From: Caulochytrium protostelioides
Lineage: Eukaryota; Chytridiomycota; Caulochytriomycetes; Caulochytriales; Caulochytriaceae
DNA length: 64,000 nt
Direction: 5' to 3'
NCBI GenBank assembly: GCA_003615045.1
Contig: ML014144.1
Location: 62,001 to 126,000, forward strand
Under the pieces are notes generated by a model. The model was not told the DNA's origin and ran no database searches. It saw only the letters and a program-made list of their open reading frames with translations. Shown piece after piece: positions 9,664 through 21,361 of the stretch. Every line of letters begins with the position of its first letter. Position 1 is the first letter of the stretch. The position numbers were made by a program, and so were the translations under genes.

Positions 9664-11427
9664 TTAGCTCGACTGCGCCGGCGGCGTCGCGGTCGGCGCG
9701 GTTGGAAGCGCCTTGATTTCTCGCTCTTGGGTCTCGTCGCGGGCTTGCTTGAGGAACGGAATGATCTTGGTCCCGCCGGTCCCCTTGGCCGCGAGGCTCT
9801 GTTGGACGCGACGCTGGCGAATTTCGGCGCTGGTCCCGCCGGTCCCGCCGTCCCCGGCGCCCGCGGGGACGCCTGCCGGCGGCTTGCGCGTGGCTTGGAC
9901 AATGATGTAGGCGCTCACCATGCGGATATGGGCCGAGCGGAACGCCGTCATGGCGCGCACGGCGGCGTTATATGCGTTCACGAGCGCGGCCGTGGCGTCG
10001 GCCTCTGCCGACGCCTGTCCGGAAGCGGCAGCGGCAGCGGAGGCGGCGACGCGCTGCAGCACATATGCGCGCAGACTGGTCTGCGATTCGAGGAAGGCGA
10101 GGAACTTGCGGTGCTGTCCCGGCATGTAGCGGCGCATCTCGGCGATGTGGTTCACGGGCCGACGGGAGGGTGTGGCGGGCGAGCCGGGAACTTCGCCTGC
10201 GCGGGCGTCGTCGCCGGCGCGGTCCCGGCTCGCCGTAGGCGCGGCCCCCGCCGACGGCGGTTCGGGTGTCGGCAGCGGTCCGAGGCGCCGCGCATCGTCT
10301 GGCGTGCGGCTCTCCTGCGCTGGTGTCGCGAGGTCCTGCGGAAGGATGTCAGGAACGGCCTGGGCGTCAGCGCCGCCGAGGGGCAGCTCGTCGGGACGGA
10401 ACGACAGCGTATCGTCGCGCGTCGGGTAGTGCCGCACGTCCAGCGCCACGTCCAGCGCCTGCATCAGCGCGCTTTGGCCGGCACTGCTGCCGGCGGCCTT
10501 GAGCCAGCGGCCGTACCGGACGACGCCGTCCGCCGTCTGATACGTGCACACCCTCGGGTCTTCCCGAGACGGGGCCCCGCGCTCGGCAGGCGAGAGCTCG
10601 TAGAAGAGCCCGTCGGGAAGCTCGAGACTACCTTCCCACCCGGCGAGGTAGACGCGTGTGCGGTGGTAAAAGATGTGCGGGTCGTTGGATTCGATCATGC
10701 GACCCAGCATCGCGCCGAGGGCCGTGATCAGATCGGCGAGCTGGGCGAGCCGCGCCGTGACGGCGGTGCCGTCGTCGCGGGCTGCGGCCTGCTGCGCTTC
10801 CAGAATCAGTCGCGGCGCGCGCCCTCCGCGGGCCTCAATGCCCGCCGAGATCAGGTAGAACCACGCCTCGTCCATGCCCGTGAAGCTGTGCATGATGCCC
10901 ATATTGTCCAACGACCACGGCTGGGCCGGATCGACGATGTGCAGGTTCCATAGCACCGATGCCGCGTACGTCGAGACGGGTGGAAGGCCCAGCTGGGTGG
11001 AGACGCGTTTCCACGGCGTGGCGAGCACGTGGGGTAGCCATCGCGAGGCAGCCTCGTTCTTGGACCATACGTAGCCGTGCGCGATAAACGCGAGCAGCAG
11101 GTACGCACGCTTCCATGCGGCGAGCTCGGCGCGCGTGGCGTGCTCAAAGGGCGGCAAGGCGGAGATCGGGAACGGCGGCAGCGCTGTCTCCACGTGGCGT
11201 CGGAGCTGGCGCACCAGCAGAAACGCTTGCAGCTGGCTCAAAAGCGTTTCCCACGGCGCAAAGTCGGGGTGCAGATCCACCAGGGTCTCGCGCGGCGGCG
11301 GGTCGACATCGAGGAAACCATACTCGCTGTCCAAGCCATACGTGGCCAGTTGCTTCGCAATCGACGCATCGACGGATGCGGAGGATGCCGATTCGGCCGC
11401 TTCCGGGGGCGGCTGCTGGCCCGTCAT
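9664..11427 (-). CDS. BNA2: Indoleamine 2,3-dioxygenase (tryptophan to N-formylkynurenine)
   Basis: Haem dioxygenase that opens the indole ring of tryptophan, the first step of the kynurenine route to NAD+; cytosolic. Start ATG at 11427; the 41 codons open upstream begin only at GTG and are not conserved. Recognisable family segments are SEYGFL near the N-terminus, PWSLDNMG and FTGMDEAWFYLISAGIEARG (helical large domain), IFYHRTRVYLAGW, SAGQSALMQALDVAL, and MRRYMPGQHRKFLAFLE. The proximal haem ligand is predicted to be His500, in FRSAHIRMVSAYI. Between about residues 400 and 445 a Pro/Ala/Arg-rich insert separates the SAGQS helix from MRRYMP, and the last ~90 residues are low complexity, which explains the 587-residue length (fungal IDOs are usually shorter). 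It ends about 100 nt from the convergent Mgr2/Romo1 gene. Confidence 0.93.
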   Translation of the reverse strand: MTGQQPPPEAAESASSASVDASIAKQLATYGLDSEYGFLDVDPPPRETLVDLHPDFAPWETLLSQLQAFLLVRQLRRHVETALPPFPISALPPFEHATRAELAAWKRAYLLLAFIAHGYVWSKNEAASRWLPHVLATPWKRVSTQLGLPPVSTYAASVLWNLHIVDPAQPWSLDNMGIMHSFTGMDEAWFYLISAGIEARGGRAPRLILEAQQAAARDDGTAVTARLAQLADLITALGAMLGRMIESNDPHIFYHRTRVYLAGWEGSLELPDGLFYELSPAERGAPSREDPRVCTYQTADGVVRYGRWLKAAGSSAGQSALMQALDVALDVRHYPTRDDTLSFRPDELPLGGADAQAVPDILPQDLATPAQESRTPDDARRLGPLPTPEPPSAGAAPTASRDRAGDDARAGEVPGSPATPSRRPVNHIAEMRRYMPGQHRKFLAFLESQTSLRAYVLQRVAASAAAAASGQASAEADATAALVNAYNAAVRAMTAFRSAHIRMVSAYIIVQATRKPPAGVPAGAGDGGTGGTSAEIRQRRVQQSLAAKGTGGTKIIPFLKQARDETQEREIKALPTAPTATPPAQSS

Positions 11428-13499
11428 CCTGCAGCAGCAGCAGCGGTTGATCGGAGTGACGGAGACAAAGAAGGGACAAAGACGCGGTTTCCTGAGGATC
11501 ACGACCGACGGCGCTGCGATCTCTCGATCACCAGGGGTTGAGTCGATCACTCATATGCCCTACCGTCTGATGGGCCTACGCGTATACATTCACCATGATC
11601 ATCGGTCTACGTGTGATATCTCCATGCGGCCGTGGGTGTGTCAAGAAACAGACATCCGGCTGCATTCTGCTGTTGCGATGGGCGGCCACCTTGGAGGCTG
11701 GGGCCTGGTGGGGGCCCGTCACGCCATCGGCCCCTTCCGCGCGTGACGGGCATCCCCGTGGATCTAGAGATCGGCGCATCGCCGATGGATGGAACCACGT
11801 GCACGACCACGTGGTTTGACGACGATTGGTGCTGTTCACACATGACCCGGCGTATCGCGGCATCGCCTACTGTGACGGCCAGCAGGCAGACGGATCGCGC
11901 GCCCTGTCGTTGCCCGCGGTGATCGGCGGCTGAGTCGATCTCGCGTCGCGCCGATGTGTGGCTGAGTGACCGCACCCGGTCTCGAGCGACCCGATGCAGG
12001 GCGGAAGGCGACCCTTGAAGGCAACCGGAGCCGGTCGTCTGATATCGCATGCGGGTGCCGCTGCGCTGTCGCATCGTGCTGCGCGCTCGGGGCACCAAGC
12101 ACGAGTGGGCACCCTGTTCCAGCCCACACATGCCATTCCGCCGGGAGGGAGAGTGGTGCATGCTCTGCGCGTCCCGTCCGCGGCTTGCTCGGGGTTCTCG
12201 CGTCGACGTCTATTTCCCGGCTCCGTAGAGGGGGAAGGGAAGGGTGTTCCCGTGCCGTCTGCGAGGGTCTGCGCGTCGCTGCTGCCCGCAAGACAGGGTC
12301 GATGCCCTCGCAGCCGGGCGGGCCCTCGTGGCAGCGGTAGCGGCATTGGCCTGGGCATCCGCCATGACCATCCGCCAGGACCATCCGCCAGGACCATCCG
12401 CCATGGCCATCCGCCATGGCCATCCGCCATGGATATCCGCCATGGATATCTGGATGGCCATCTGGATGGGCATCAGCACGGAGCGTGGCCATGGGCGTGG
12501 CCATGGGTCTAGGCACCCGGAGGAGCGCGGTCTACTCCTTTCGGCGTGCGATGCGGCGCTGGACCCGTCGTGACGCGTGGCGCTCGCGCGAGGCCCCGAG
12601 CCTCCAGCTCCATGGGGCACCCGAAAGAGCAAGGGAAAGAGTGCACCCGCAGCAGTAGCAGCAGCCGCAGCACCCGCAGCAGCAGTAGCAGCAGCAGCAG
12701 CAGCCGCGGGCGCACCGGCCGTACGCCGGCGTCCACGGCCCCGATCCTTGCTCAGCGACGGCGACGGCGACGGCGCCGCCGCCACAAGGACGGGTCGAGG
12801 GCGATCGCCCAGTGATCGCCTGCGCCGAGGATACCCGGCGCCGGGTTGACGTTCGCACCACTGCTGTGGCCATCACGACGGCCATCGCTGCGGCCATCCT
12901 GTACGTGTGCCGGATCGTGTGCGGCCGTGGATGCTGACGGGTCGTGTGCCCATCGAACGGCGCCTCGCGGTCGTTCGCTTGCCGTCGCCACGGCTACCAC
13001 CAAGCGGTACTTCATGCCCTCCTTCCTCCGGCCTGACGTGCGGCTAAGTTCGGGTCCTGCATGCCGCCACGCCTGCCTGCAGCTTGCTCGCCTGCCAGCT
13101 CGCCTGCCAGCTCGCCCTCGGCGTGACGTGCCCGCGTGATATTCGGCGAGGCCTCCAAGTCGTCGCCACCGCCGTCGCTGCAGCCGCTACGCCACGCACG
13201 GGTGCCTTCATTCATGGCCCACAACCGGAGCGCTTGATCTCCCTCCCTCCCGCGGTCGCCGCCTTTCCCGTCGCCGTCGTCCCGCCCGCCCGCTCGCTGG
13301 CAAAAGATCGCACAGACATCTCGACCGCTGCTGGCGATCTCGCTGGTCTTGCCATCGCGAGGCAGCTTCAACGGCGCAGACGACACAATCGCGGGGGCTG
13401 CAGCGGTCTCATATTGCCGTCATCGACATCGGCCAGCGCTGATTTCCACAAGTGGCCTGCTCGGTATCCCCCGCCCCTTCGGGATCTTTGCGAGCCACC
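11428..13499. other. Intergenic region with tandem repeats
   Basis: Divergent spacer between the dioxygenase and the Boi-like gene. No open frame here has recognisable homology or sustained coding character. It contains the CCATCCGCCA-type tandem array at 12360-12470, a GCAGCAGTA/GCAGCC run at 12648-12712, and a CGCCTGCCAGCT direct repeat near 13086-13115. The last 300 bases probably serve as the leader of the gene at 13500. Confidence 0.45.
12360..12470. repeat. Imperfect tandem repeat, CCATCCGCCA(GGA/TGG) units
   Basis: About eight imperfect units of 12-18 bases, first CCATCCGCCAGGA, then CCATCCGCCATGG, and degenerating to CCATGGATAT and CTGGATGG at the right end. It is noncoding as far as I can tell. 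Confidence 0.8.
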
Positions 13500-16400
13500 A
13501 TGATGTCCGGCTGCCCCAACGCGGCCGTCGCCGCGATGGCCGGCCACCTCGCCGCATCCCCTGCCTCCTCCATGGCCTCGGCGCCGAAGCCCTCGTCGAT
13601 CCCCATCGCAATGAACAAGCCCTATCACGGTCAACCGGCGTTTGCAGCCGCGCCCTTCCTCGCCGCCGCGGCGCCGGCGCCGGCGCTTACCAGCGCGATC
13701 CAGGCCGGTGCCGTCAACCCGTACTTCCCGAGCCTCACGCCCGACCAGGACGTCGACGACGACGAGCCCAGCCCGCGGCCGGTCGGCCTCGCCTACCACC
13801 GCGCCGCCAGCGGCTCCCGCATCCCGCTTGGCGTGCCGGCCGTCATGCCGCCCGCGTTTCAGCAGGCAAAATCCGCTTCCGCCACCATGCCGGCCACGGT
13901 GCCGACTACGGTGCCGACTACGGTGCCGACTACGGTGCCGCCGCTGGCAACACCGGCGGCAGCGGCGGCCGCCTCGCTCATGCGGGAGGAAGTCATGACG
14001 ACGCCATCGGTAATGACAACGCCAGCCGTGGCGTCGCCGGCTGCAGCGCTGGACGCTGCAGCCACCCCCGTGACGCCCTCAAAACTGCCAGCGACCGTAT
14101 CTGTAGTGCCAGTGCCGACCACGACGACGACAGTGGCGGCATCGACGGCAACCACGACCACGACCACGACAGCGGCGGCCGCAGCGGCCGCGACACCGTG
14201 CCGCGATGTCTCGGCGCCGGCGACGTTCGACTGGGAGCACCAGGCGCCGCCGTTTATCGTGTACGGGAAGCACCGCTTCACGGCCGAAGAGGTCGACGAG
14301 ATCCAATTCGATGTCGGCGAGCCGATCTGCGTGCTCGAACGGGACGACCTCTTCATGGACGGCTGGTACCGCGGGTACGTCGCCGGCCAGCCCGCGGGCC
14401 TCTTCCCCAAGATCTTTGTCACCGGCGAGAACGTCGCCGGCCGCAGCGTCCGCGAAGTCTGCGAGCTGATGGCCCGCAGCCACGCGCTCGTCGCCGCGGC
14501 GGCGGCAGCGGCGGCCGCCGCCCCCGGCGCCGCGGTGGGATCGACGTCGCCGGCCTCGCACAGTCTCACCACCGCCTCGCATGACTCCCTCCACGCGGCG
14601 TCGGGACACCGCCGGTCGGCCTTACAGCTCGACTTGCCGCTGCCGCCGCCCATGTCCGAGACGATGATGCCGGCGCTGATGCCGACGATGGGCGTCGTGA
14701 CGCCCACGACGATACCGGGGCTCCGGTCGGCCCCCGCCGCGGCGGCGTCGGCGGCAGGTGGGCCCCGTGAGGGCGCGCCCGTTATCACGACGTCGTGGGT
14801 CAGCACGCCGCCGCACTGGACGCCGGACTACATGAGCGACATGATTGACACACCGTCGTCGTTCTCGCCGCGCGGCGCCACGACGATGAGGCCCGAGAGC
14901 TTCGAGGCGAAGCACGACGCGCGGCTGCTGGGCCCGGCGAAGCACGCCTCGCCGCCCGCGACCGCCGACGCCGACGGCAGCTCGCTGGTACACCTGACGC
15001 CGACTGCGCAGCTCGCCGCCGCGTATCCGGCACACGACCATCCCGACGGCCATGGCCGCGTTCAAAGCCGCTACAGCCACGGCGCGCGGCACGGGCGGGA
15101 CGCCGCCATGGGCGCGCTCGTCTCGCCGGCTGCCGAACTGCCGGCCGGCTCGGGCTTGTTTCGCGGCGACCACGACGCTACCGCGGCGGCCAGCGACGAC
15201 GGCGTGCCGGCCTCCCCTGTCTCGTACGTCGGGCTGTCGGCCGCCACCGCGCCTGCCGCGGCCATCTCCGATGCCGCGGGCGACCCGTTGGTAGCAGGGC
15301 CAGCGGCGACGCCGCTCATGCAGCACTGGGACCCGGCGCAAGTCCACGGGTGGGCGCTGCAGCACGGCTTCCACCTGGCGGCGACGGCCTTCTTTGCCCA
15401 CGGCGTGACGGGGGAGCACCTCGTCCGCATGGACCTCGCGCGGCTGCGCGAAGCGGGGATCGTCAGTCTCCAGCACCGCATCGAACTGCTGCAGGCGATC
15501 CATTCGCACCGCCAGGACGAGCGCCTGCGCGAGCGCCCGCTCGAGGCCAAGCGGCCGCTTACGATCCGGAACCCGGATCCGGCGACCACCGCGACGGCGG
15601 CGATGGCGGCGCCGTCGACGCCAAAGACCGCTGCGGGCGCTGCACGCGCCTCGCTTCACAGCCGTCGGCAGAGTGCAGCCCACCACGGGGTGCTGCACGA
15701 CCTGAACATCGTGGTGACGACGCCCGTCTTGCCGCTCGACTACAGCGCCGCGTCCTCGCCCGCTCTCGGTGTCGAAGGCCCCGCGACGGCCTCGACGTGG
15801 ATCTACGCGGACGACGCACATCCCGCGAGCGCGCATCTGGAGCACGGCCTGCGGACCGCGCTGATGGACGGCCCCGACGGCGCGCCCATGGCGTTTGTGC
15901 CCATCTCCCTCCGCAGCTCTCCGAACGTACACCACGCGGCCACCTCCCATCTCGCCGACCTGACTGACTCTCAGCAGGACCACCCCCACGCCGGCGGTGA
16001 CGGCGACGGCGCCAACGAGAGCGCCGCGGCGGCGGAGCGACCGGCGCCACCCCCGACGATGGGTCCGCTGCCGCCGCCTATCACGACCGCCGCGCGGTCG
16101 GTCCTTTTCCCGGCGGGGATCATGTTGGACGACCTGTCGCAGTCGACGTCCGCCGAGACGGTGGCGTCGCCGCCATCCTCGAGCGACGTGCTGTCCGAAT
16201 CCTCGTCGCGCGACGACGACGTGCGGTGGCCGCCGATGGCGGCGTGCTTGGCGTTCACAGGCCCGCGCCACGCCGCGCCGACGCCCGACCGGGTCGACGG
16301 GTCTGCGGGGGCGTCGCCGGCGCGGTCCCATGCCGAGCGCGCCGTTACGAGACCAGCCGTGCCGCGCTCGCCGACGGCGACGGCGCGGGACGCGGCGTCC

Positions 16401-17099
16401 GTCTCTGCGTCCCATGACACCCCGGCGGCAGCGCCGTCGCCGGCTCACTCCAGCGGCGCCGATGCGGCTACGGAGGCCGCCGAGATGGTAGCGCGGGCCG
16501 GGATGATGCCGCACACGACGATCCGTCCCGTGGTTGACGCCTCGATGCGCGCCACGAGCGGCCCGGCGTCCGGGGTGCCGGCGTCCAGCACGTCGCTGAC
16601 GGCGTCGACGTCGCCGGCTACGTCGCCCCGAGGGACCTCGTCGCCGACGCAGGATCGCGCCTCGGCTGCGGGCCCCTCTGAGCCGGACGACACGACGGTC
16701 GACCAGACGAGTTTAAGCCACGCGTCGGTCGACAGCCGCCGCGGCGCCGCGGCGCACAGCGAGACGGCGCTGGAACGACCGCCGCTGACCTCCACGCGGT
16801 GGACGGCGCCGCATGCGGTACGGCCCGGCGCCCGTCAGGGCGGTGGCAGCGGCGGCAGCGGCGGCCTCCCGATGGCCCACGGGCCGCCATGGGCCCCTCA
16901 TCCGCATGCCGCGGCCGCCCATCCCGACAGCCGTGAGAGCATGCTTATGCACCCACCGCCCGCGGGGCCGCCGCGGGCTTCATCGGACGATCCGGTCGTG
17001 TATAGCCATGCATACCCCGGTGCTTATGCGCCTGGGCAAACCCACCAGCCGATTTCGTCAATGGTGGGTGTGGGTGCCGTGGCGACGGCGGCGGCGGCG

Positions 17100-17137
<38 letters not shown>

Positions 17138-18308
17138 CGTGCCCAGCGGCGCTGCGAAACCCACGCAGCGCCACGTGCGCCTGATGCGAATCGGCAAAAC
17201 GTTGAGTCGCGCCGCCAACCGCGTCAGTCTCGCGCTGACGGGCAACCGCGGGATGGCGGACGGCGCCGTCGGCTCGTCGGCCGCCGCGGGCGAAAGCAGC
17301 CGCGCCGCCAAAGCCCCGAGCTGCGACATGCGCTATGTCGAGCGCGTACTGCTGCAGCAGGAGGAGATGGAGCGCTCGCTCGAACCGATTGTGACGCACT
17401 CACCGCCATCGCACGCGGCCGACCATCTGCACGGTCTGGCGGGCGGCGCCGCGCCCCGCGCCCTGCGGCACCGCCGGACCGTGCTGCTGCGCCACGCACT
17501 GCCGGACCCGGACCACGTGAAGCATGCGGGCTGGCTGACGCTGCAGGAGCTGTGGGAAGTGGCGCCGCCGCCCGGCAGCCGCCGATCCGACCGCAGTCCC
17601 ATGCCGACGCGGCCCGCGTCGCCCGTTGCCGCCGTCGCTGGCGCCGCTCCCGCTCCTGCCACCGCCGTCGACGAGACGACTATCGCGCACCGGCCGGCGC
17701 CGGTGCTGGAGCTCGTGGCTGCGGCGCCCGTCCGGCGATACGTCATGCTCGCCGACGGCATGCTCTACATCCTCACGGGCCCGCCGCCGCCGCCGCCGGC
17801 GATGCCGCCGCTGCCGCTCGGCCTGCCGGGCTGCGCGGCCGCCGCGTCATCGACCTCGCTCGCGTCGTCGGTCTCGCCCGCGGCGTCAGTGTCGCCGTCA
17901 CCGTCCGTGTCCCCGCGTCGCGGGAGCCCACAGCGGCCGAACAGCGCCCGCGCCGCGCCGCCCGCCGAATCGCAGCTGCTGCGCGTGATCTGTCTCGGCC
18001 CGCAGTGGGCGGTCTTGCCTGGCTCGCAGCACGCGGCGTGCCACGAGCAGGATGCAGCGGCGTCCGCGGCAGCGCTGCCGATGTTCGCGTTCATGTTGCG
18101 CGACATCTCGCCGCCGTCGGCGCCGCACCACGGCATCGTGCGGCCGCGGCTGACGCTGCGCGTCGAGACGCCGTCGCAGGCGGCCGTGCTGACTTGGATC
18201 GATGTCATTGTGCGCACGAGCCGTCTCCGCGCCGGCCCCGAGCCCGCCCGCGAGCCCGTCCGCCACCTGATTTCGCTGCGCGGCCACGGCGCCGGTGTCT
18301 CCGTCTAG
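13500..18308 (+). CDS. BOI1/2: Boi1/Boi2-like polarity scaffold: SH3, SAM and PH domains
   Basis: Likely a cortical scaffold linking Cdc42/Rho polarity signalling to exocytosis, as budding-yeast Boi1/Boi2 and fission-yeast Pob1 do. ATG at 13500 (MMSGCPN); the open frame upstream begins only at GTG. Domain order: disordered N-terminus; SH3 at about residues 245-315 (FIVYGKHRFTAEEVDEIQF..., DGWYRGYVAGQPAGLFPKIFV); SAM at about 605-675 (WDPAQVHGWALQHGFHLAATA, LRMDL-type core with LREAGI); a long disordered Ala/Ser/Pro region; and a C-terminal PH domain at about 1340-1580 starting HVKHAGWLTLQEL and ending VLTWIDVIVRTSRLR, interrupted by Pro- and Ser-rich loops. The SH3-SAM-PH order is diagnostic of Boi proteins. 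At 1602 residues it is much longer than yeast Boi1 because of low-complexity linkers, including (VPTT)n and poly-Ala encoded by GCG/GGC runs. Confidence 0.88.
13897..13938 (+). repeat. 12-bp coding tandem repeat (GTGCCGACTACG)n
   Basis: About three and a half perfect copies of a 12-base unit inside the Boi-like gene, translating to Val-Pro-Thr-Thr repeats in the disordered N-terminus. The near-perfect nucleotide identity suggests recent slippage. Confidence 0.85.
17085..17140 (+). repeat. Coding GGC/GCG trinucleotide run encoding poly-alanine
   Basis: A nearly uninterrupted GGC-type run inside the Boi-like gene gives an alanine tract of about 13 preceded by shorter ones (AAAATAAAA...). It lies in the linker between the SAM and PH domains. 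Confidence 0.85.
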
Positions 18309-18507
18309 CGGTTGGAAGCGGCGTTCTGCCCCATCCCGAGCCTCATTGCCGTATTCCCGTCTCCGTCCCCGTGCGCGACCGTCTTTCGCGACCGTCTCTT
18401 TAGCTATCCGATTATATACGACGTATCCGCTGACACCCCTCCCTCGGTTCTTCTTTTATTTGCTTCTGAAAGCGCGGCGGCGACGGCGGCGGCCCTCATG
18501 CTCGACG

Positions 18508-20256
18508 CTACAGACGTTTCCGCAACGATGGGGACGATGGCGCGGCGGCGGCGGCGGCAGCCACGGGCGCGCCGGTCTGCGAGGCAGCCGGCGGCAGCGG
18601 CATCGCGGGCTGCTGTGCCAGGGCATGCCGCAGCTGCTTCAGGTCGCGGCGCAGCGTCACGGTATCGCGGCGCTCGGCCTCGCCGCGCGCCAGGGCCTCG
18701 ACCGTCTTCAGGACAAAGTAGAGGATCGTGCCGCCGAGGAAGGTATTCCATGCGAGGCCGACGAGGGCGCCGAGCGAGAAAGGGTTGTCGCCGATGGCCG
18801 CCGTGGCGGCGGCGGTGGCGGCGGCCGGGTCTGCGGCGGTAGCGGCGGCGGCGGCGCCCGTGAGTCGTGAGGATTGGGACATCTTGTGAAGCTGCTTGTC
18901 GAGGAAAGGAGAGATCCATCGGTGTAGCTGCGGTGCGTGGTGAGCGAGCCATGGAAGCGCGAGTTCCTTGACTTCCTCGCTGAGCACGAGGGCGACAAAG
19001 ACGCTCTGGATACTTGTCTTGACAATGGCTTTGCCAATGAACGTGGCGCCAAAGAACGTCGAGAACGGGACGAGGAAGTGACCGCACATGATGCCCGCGA
19101 GGTCAAAGAGCGGGTTCGGGATGGACGCGCACAGCAGAATGCCCCAGAACCCGAGACGCTGCATCATGTGATACATGGTGACCTGGAGGCGCTCTCCATA
19201 CGTCAACTGCGACCATGGCCGCTCCAGCAGCAATCCGATCTGCACGAGTTCACCGGGTGCGGCCGCGCCGTCCAGACTCGCGCCGGACTCGCCCATCGCA
19301 TCCGATCCGAGCAGCGCCAGCGTCGGCGCATTGGTATCGATGCCGGCCACGCGCAGTGCCGTCTCGAACGCCTCGCCTTGATCAGGCGATGGCGACGGTG
19401 ATGGTGCCGGCGATGTCGATGCCACCACCGCAGGCGGCATCGGCAGGTCCTTGACGATCTTGACGGGGGCCGCGGGGGCCGAAGGAAGCGTCGGCATGCC
19501 CGTGCCGGCGACGGCGGTCGAGGGCGTGCGCGGGCTCATGGCGGCAAGCGCCGCCGTGCGGGCAACAAAGTATGGCGGGAGCTCACCGAGCGCTGTGCCG
19601 GTGCCCCACCAGAAGGCCTCCCAGCGGACCTTCAGCAGGATCTGGTACAGCGTGACGGGCGCGGCGACTGCGACAACCGCCGAAGGGCAGACGAAGGCGT
19701 TCTCGCCGCGCGTCGGGAACGCGGTGGTGCCGCAGGCGTACGCGGTCACGGTCGTTGTGGCGATATGCGGCGCGAGGAACAGCACGAAGGTATGCAGCCC
19801 CGTGCCGAGGCCGATCGAGGACATGACGCCGAGCAGCGTCCAGTAGGCATACCACAGCACGGCGCTGTAGACGCGCTGCAAGGGCCGGACGTGCGGCCCG
19901 TCGACGGCGAGGGTGGCGGCGACGAGGCCGCCGACGGCGACGAGCAGCAGCGCGAGGTGGAGGCCGTGACGGCGCAGCCGCGCCAGGATCCGCGTGCGGA
20001 ACACGTGCAGCAGGTAGGACCCGAAGTACCGCGCGATCGCACGCGGCGTCCCGAGGAGTGAGAGCGACGCGCGGCGCTGCCAGAGGACGCGGCGGCGTGC
20101 GGCCCACGTCGCCAAGCTTGCCTCGACCGTCATGGGCGCCGACGACACGGACGGCGGTTTCGATGGAAACGGCGCTAGCGAGGCCGTTGGCGACGGCGAC
20201 GGCGAGGCGTCGCGCCATGCTGAGGCCGAGGCCGGCACGGCCAGTGCGGCGGACAT
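18508..20256 (-). CDS. VMP1: VMP1 autophagy/ER lipid scramblase (VTT/DedA family)
   Basis: Multispanning ER membrane protein needed for autophagosome formation and ER contact-site dynamics; members act as phospholipid scramblases with TMEM41B. I place the start at ATG 20256 (MSAALAVPAS), because the open frame above it translates tandem-repeat DNA (SLHPCIPASLHP). Family signatures: a first hydrophobic helix (HLALLLVAVGGLVAATLA); YWTLLGVMSSIGLGTGLHTFV; the VTT-domain motif FWWGTGTALGELPPYFVARTA; GFWGILLCASIPNPLFDLAGI then MCGHFLVPFSTFFGATF; IGKAIVKTSIQSVFV; and a last membrane helix near GLAWNTFLGGTILYFV. A Pro/Ala/Ser-rich insert of ~80 residues separates ELPPYF from the IPNPLFD part. Its length of 582 residues exceeds that of animal VMP1 because of this insert and the N-terminal extension. 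It converges with the Boi-like gene, with 200 nt between stop codons. Confidence 0.92.
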   Translation of the reverse strand: MSAALAVPASASAWRDASPSPSPTASLAPFPSKPPSVSSAPMTVEASLATWAARRRVLWQRRASLSLLGTPRAIARYFGSYLLHVFRTRILARLRRHGLHLALLLVAVGGLVAATLAVDGPHVRPLQRVYSAVLWYAYWTLLGVMSSIGLGTGLHTFVLFLAPHIATTTVTAYACGTTAFPTRGENAFVCPSAVVAVAAPVTLYQILLKVRWEAFWWGTGTALGELPPYFVARTAALAAMSPRTPSTAVAGTGMPTLPSAPAAPVKIVKDLPMPPAVVASTSPAPSPSPSPDQGEAFETALRVAGIDTNAPTLALLGSDAMGESGASLDGAAAPGELVQIGLLLERPWSQLTYGERLQVTMYHMMQRLGFWGILLCASIPNPLFDLAGIMCGHFLVPFSTFFGATFIGKAIVKTSIQSVFVALVLSEEVKELALPWLAHHAPQLHRWISPFLDKQLHKMSQSSRLTGAAAAATAADPAAATAAATAAIGDNPFSLGALVGLAWNTFLGGTILYFVLKTVEALARGEAERRDTVTLRRDLKQLRHALAQQPAMPLPPAASQTGAPVAAAAAAAPSSPSLRKRL

Positions 20257-21361
20257 GAGGGTCCACGTGGCCGCGGCGCTGGGGTCGGAGGCCGGCGTGA
20301 CAGCGAGACGACGAGGCACGGTAACACAGCGATGCTGGCCAGCAAGGGTCCTGTGCGGGCGGCGGCTCTTAGTATCGCATGCGGTGCTGATGCCAGATCG
20401 GGGATGGGCGTCGCCGAGCGCGTTAGCCACGCGAGCGTCTCCTGCCAAGAACGGAGCGGGCCGGGTATCGAAAGTGGGAGCGGCGTTGGCGACGCGTTTG
20501 AAAGCGTGCATGCAGGAAGCGGATCGCGGCTCAGGGATGCCCTCTGAAGGGATGCCCTCTGAAGGAATGCAAGGATGCAAGGATGCAGGGATGCGAGGAT
20601 GCAGGGATGCAGGGATGCAGGGATGCAAGGATATACCGGTAGTCGTGGCGAGAAAGAACCGCAGGCATGCGCAGGCTTGCATGAAGGGGCGCACACGCAC
20701 CCGGGGTGGTGGTGATAGCGTGGCGATGAAGGCAGCGCGAGATAACGTGGAGTCGGTCACAGAGCCGCCGTTGACGATGGGTGCGATGTGTGAGCGCACC
20801 GCCGGCGCGGCTGTGGGCGGCAGCGGCGGCAGTTGTAGGTGGCGGGTCGGGGCAGTCGGGTCTACTGGCAAAGGGGTGGCGTACCCGTCCGCCTCGAGCT
20901 GGGCACGCCAGAAAGCAGTGCGATCCGTCGAAGCAGCAAAGGCGTCTATCGATTCCCCATGGTCTCACCAACTTTCACGACCGGCTGATCGAGCCAGGAG
21001 ACCACGTGCCGGAGCCACGTGCCACGTGGGTCTGGCCGATCAGGTCGATTTGGTTGGCGCCTGCTGCCGATGTTGTCTCTCATCACTCTTGCGATGAGTA
21101 TCAACCACGGCGATCATTGCAGCGTCTTATGCATCGTCTGCGCTGTTTCAGCGCCATCCATCTCGATGTTTCACCACGGAAACGCGCGATCATGCCCAAC
21201 CTCGATCTCCAACGAAATCAAAGAAACATACGAGTTAGGTACGCGCGAATAGAGAAACCAAAAGAATTACACAAAAAAGGGAGCGAGAAGAGCGGTCGTA
21301 CGCGCCCGATGCATCGACCTGTTTCCGGCCAAGTACAGGGCCACGCACAGGGCATCCCCAT
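20257..21361. other. Intergenic: VMP1 upstream region with tandem repeats, then LC8 3' flank
   Basis: Bases 20257-20530 are probably VMP1 leader and promoter. The repeat block at 20533-20632 follows. Bases 20640-21360 show no supported coding region and become less GC-rich after about 21060, consistent with the 3' flank of the LC8 gene. Confidence 0.4.
20533..20632. repeat. Two adjacent tandem arrays: GGATGCCCTCTGAAG and GGATGCAG units
   Basis: The first part has two to three copies of a ~15-base GGATGCCCTCTGAAG unit. It passes directly into about nine copies of an 8-base GGATGCAG/GGATGCAA unit. On the minus strand this keeps the VMP1 frame open (HPCIPASLHP), which artificially extends that frame upstream of the real start. 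Confidence 0.9.

Noticed and set aside
20533-20632. CRISPR-like array
   Set aside because: Units of 8-15 bases are contiguous with no spacers; this is a simple tandem repeat in a eukaryotic genome.
20257-20871. N-terminal extension of VMP1 (205 codons)
   Set aside because: It translates the GGATGCAG tandem array and unconserved GC-rich sequence; ATG 20256 gives a sensible start.
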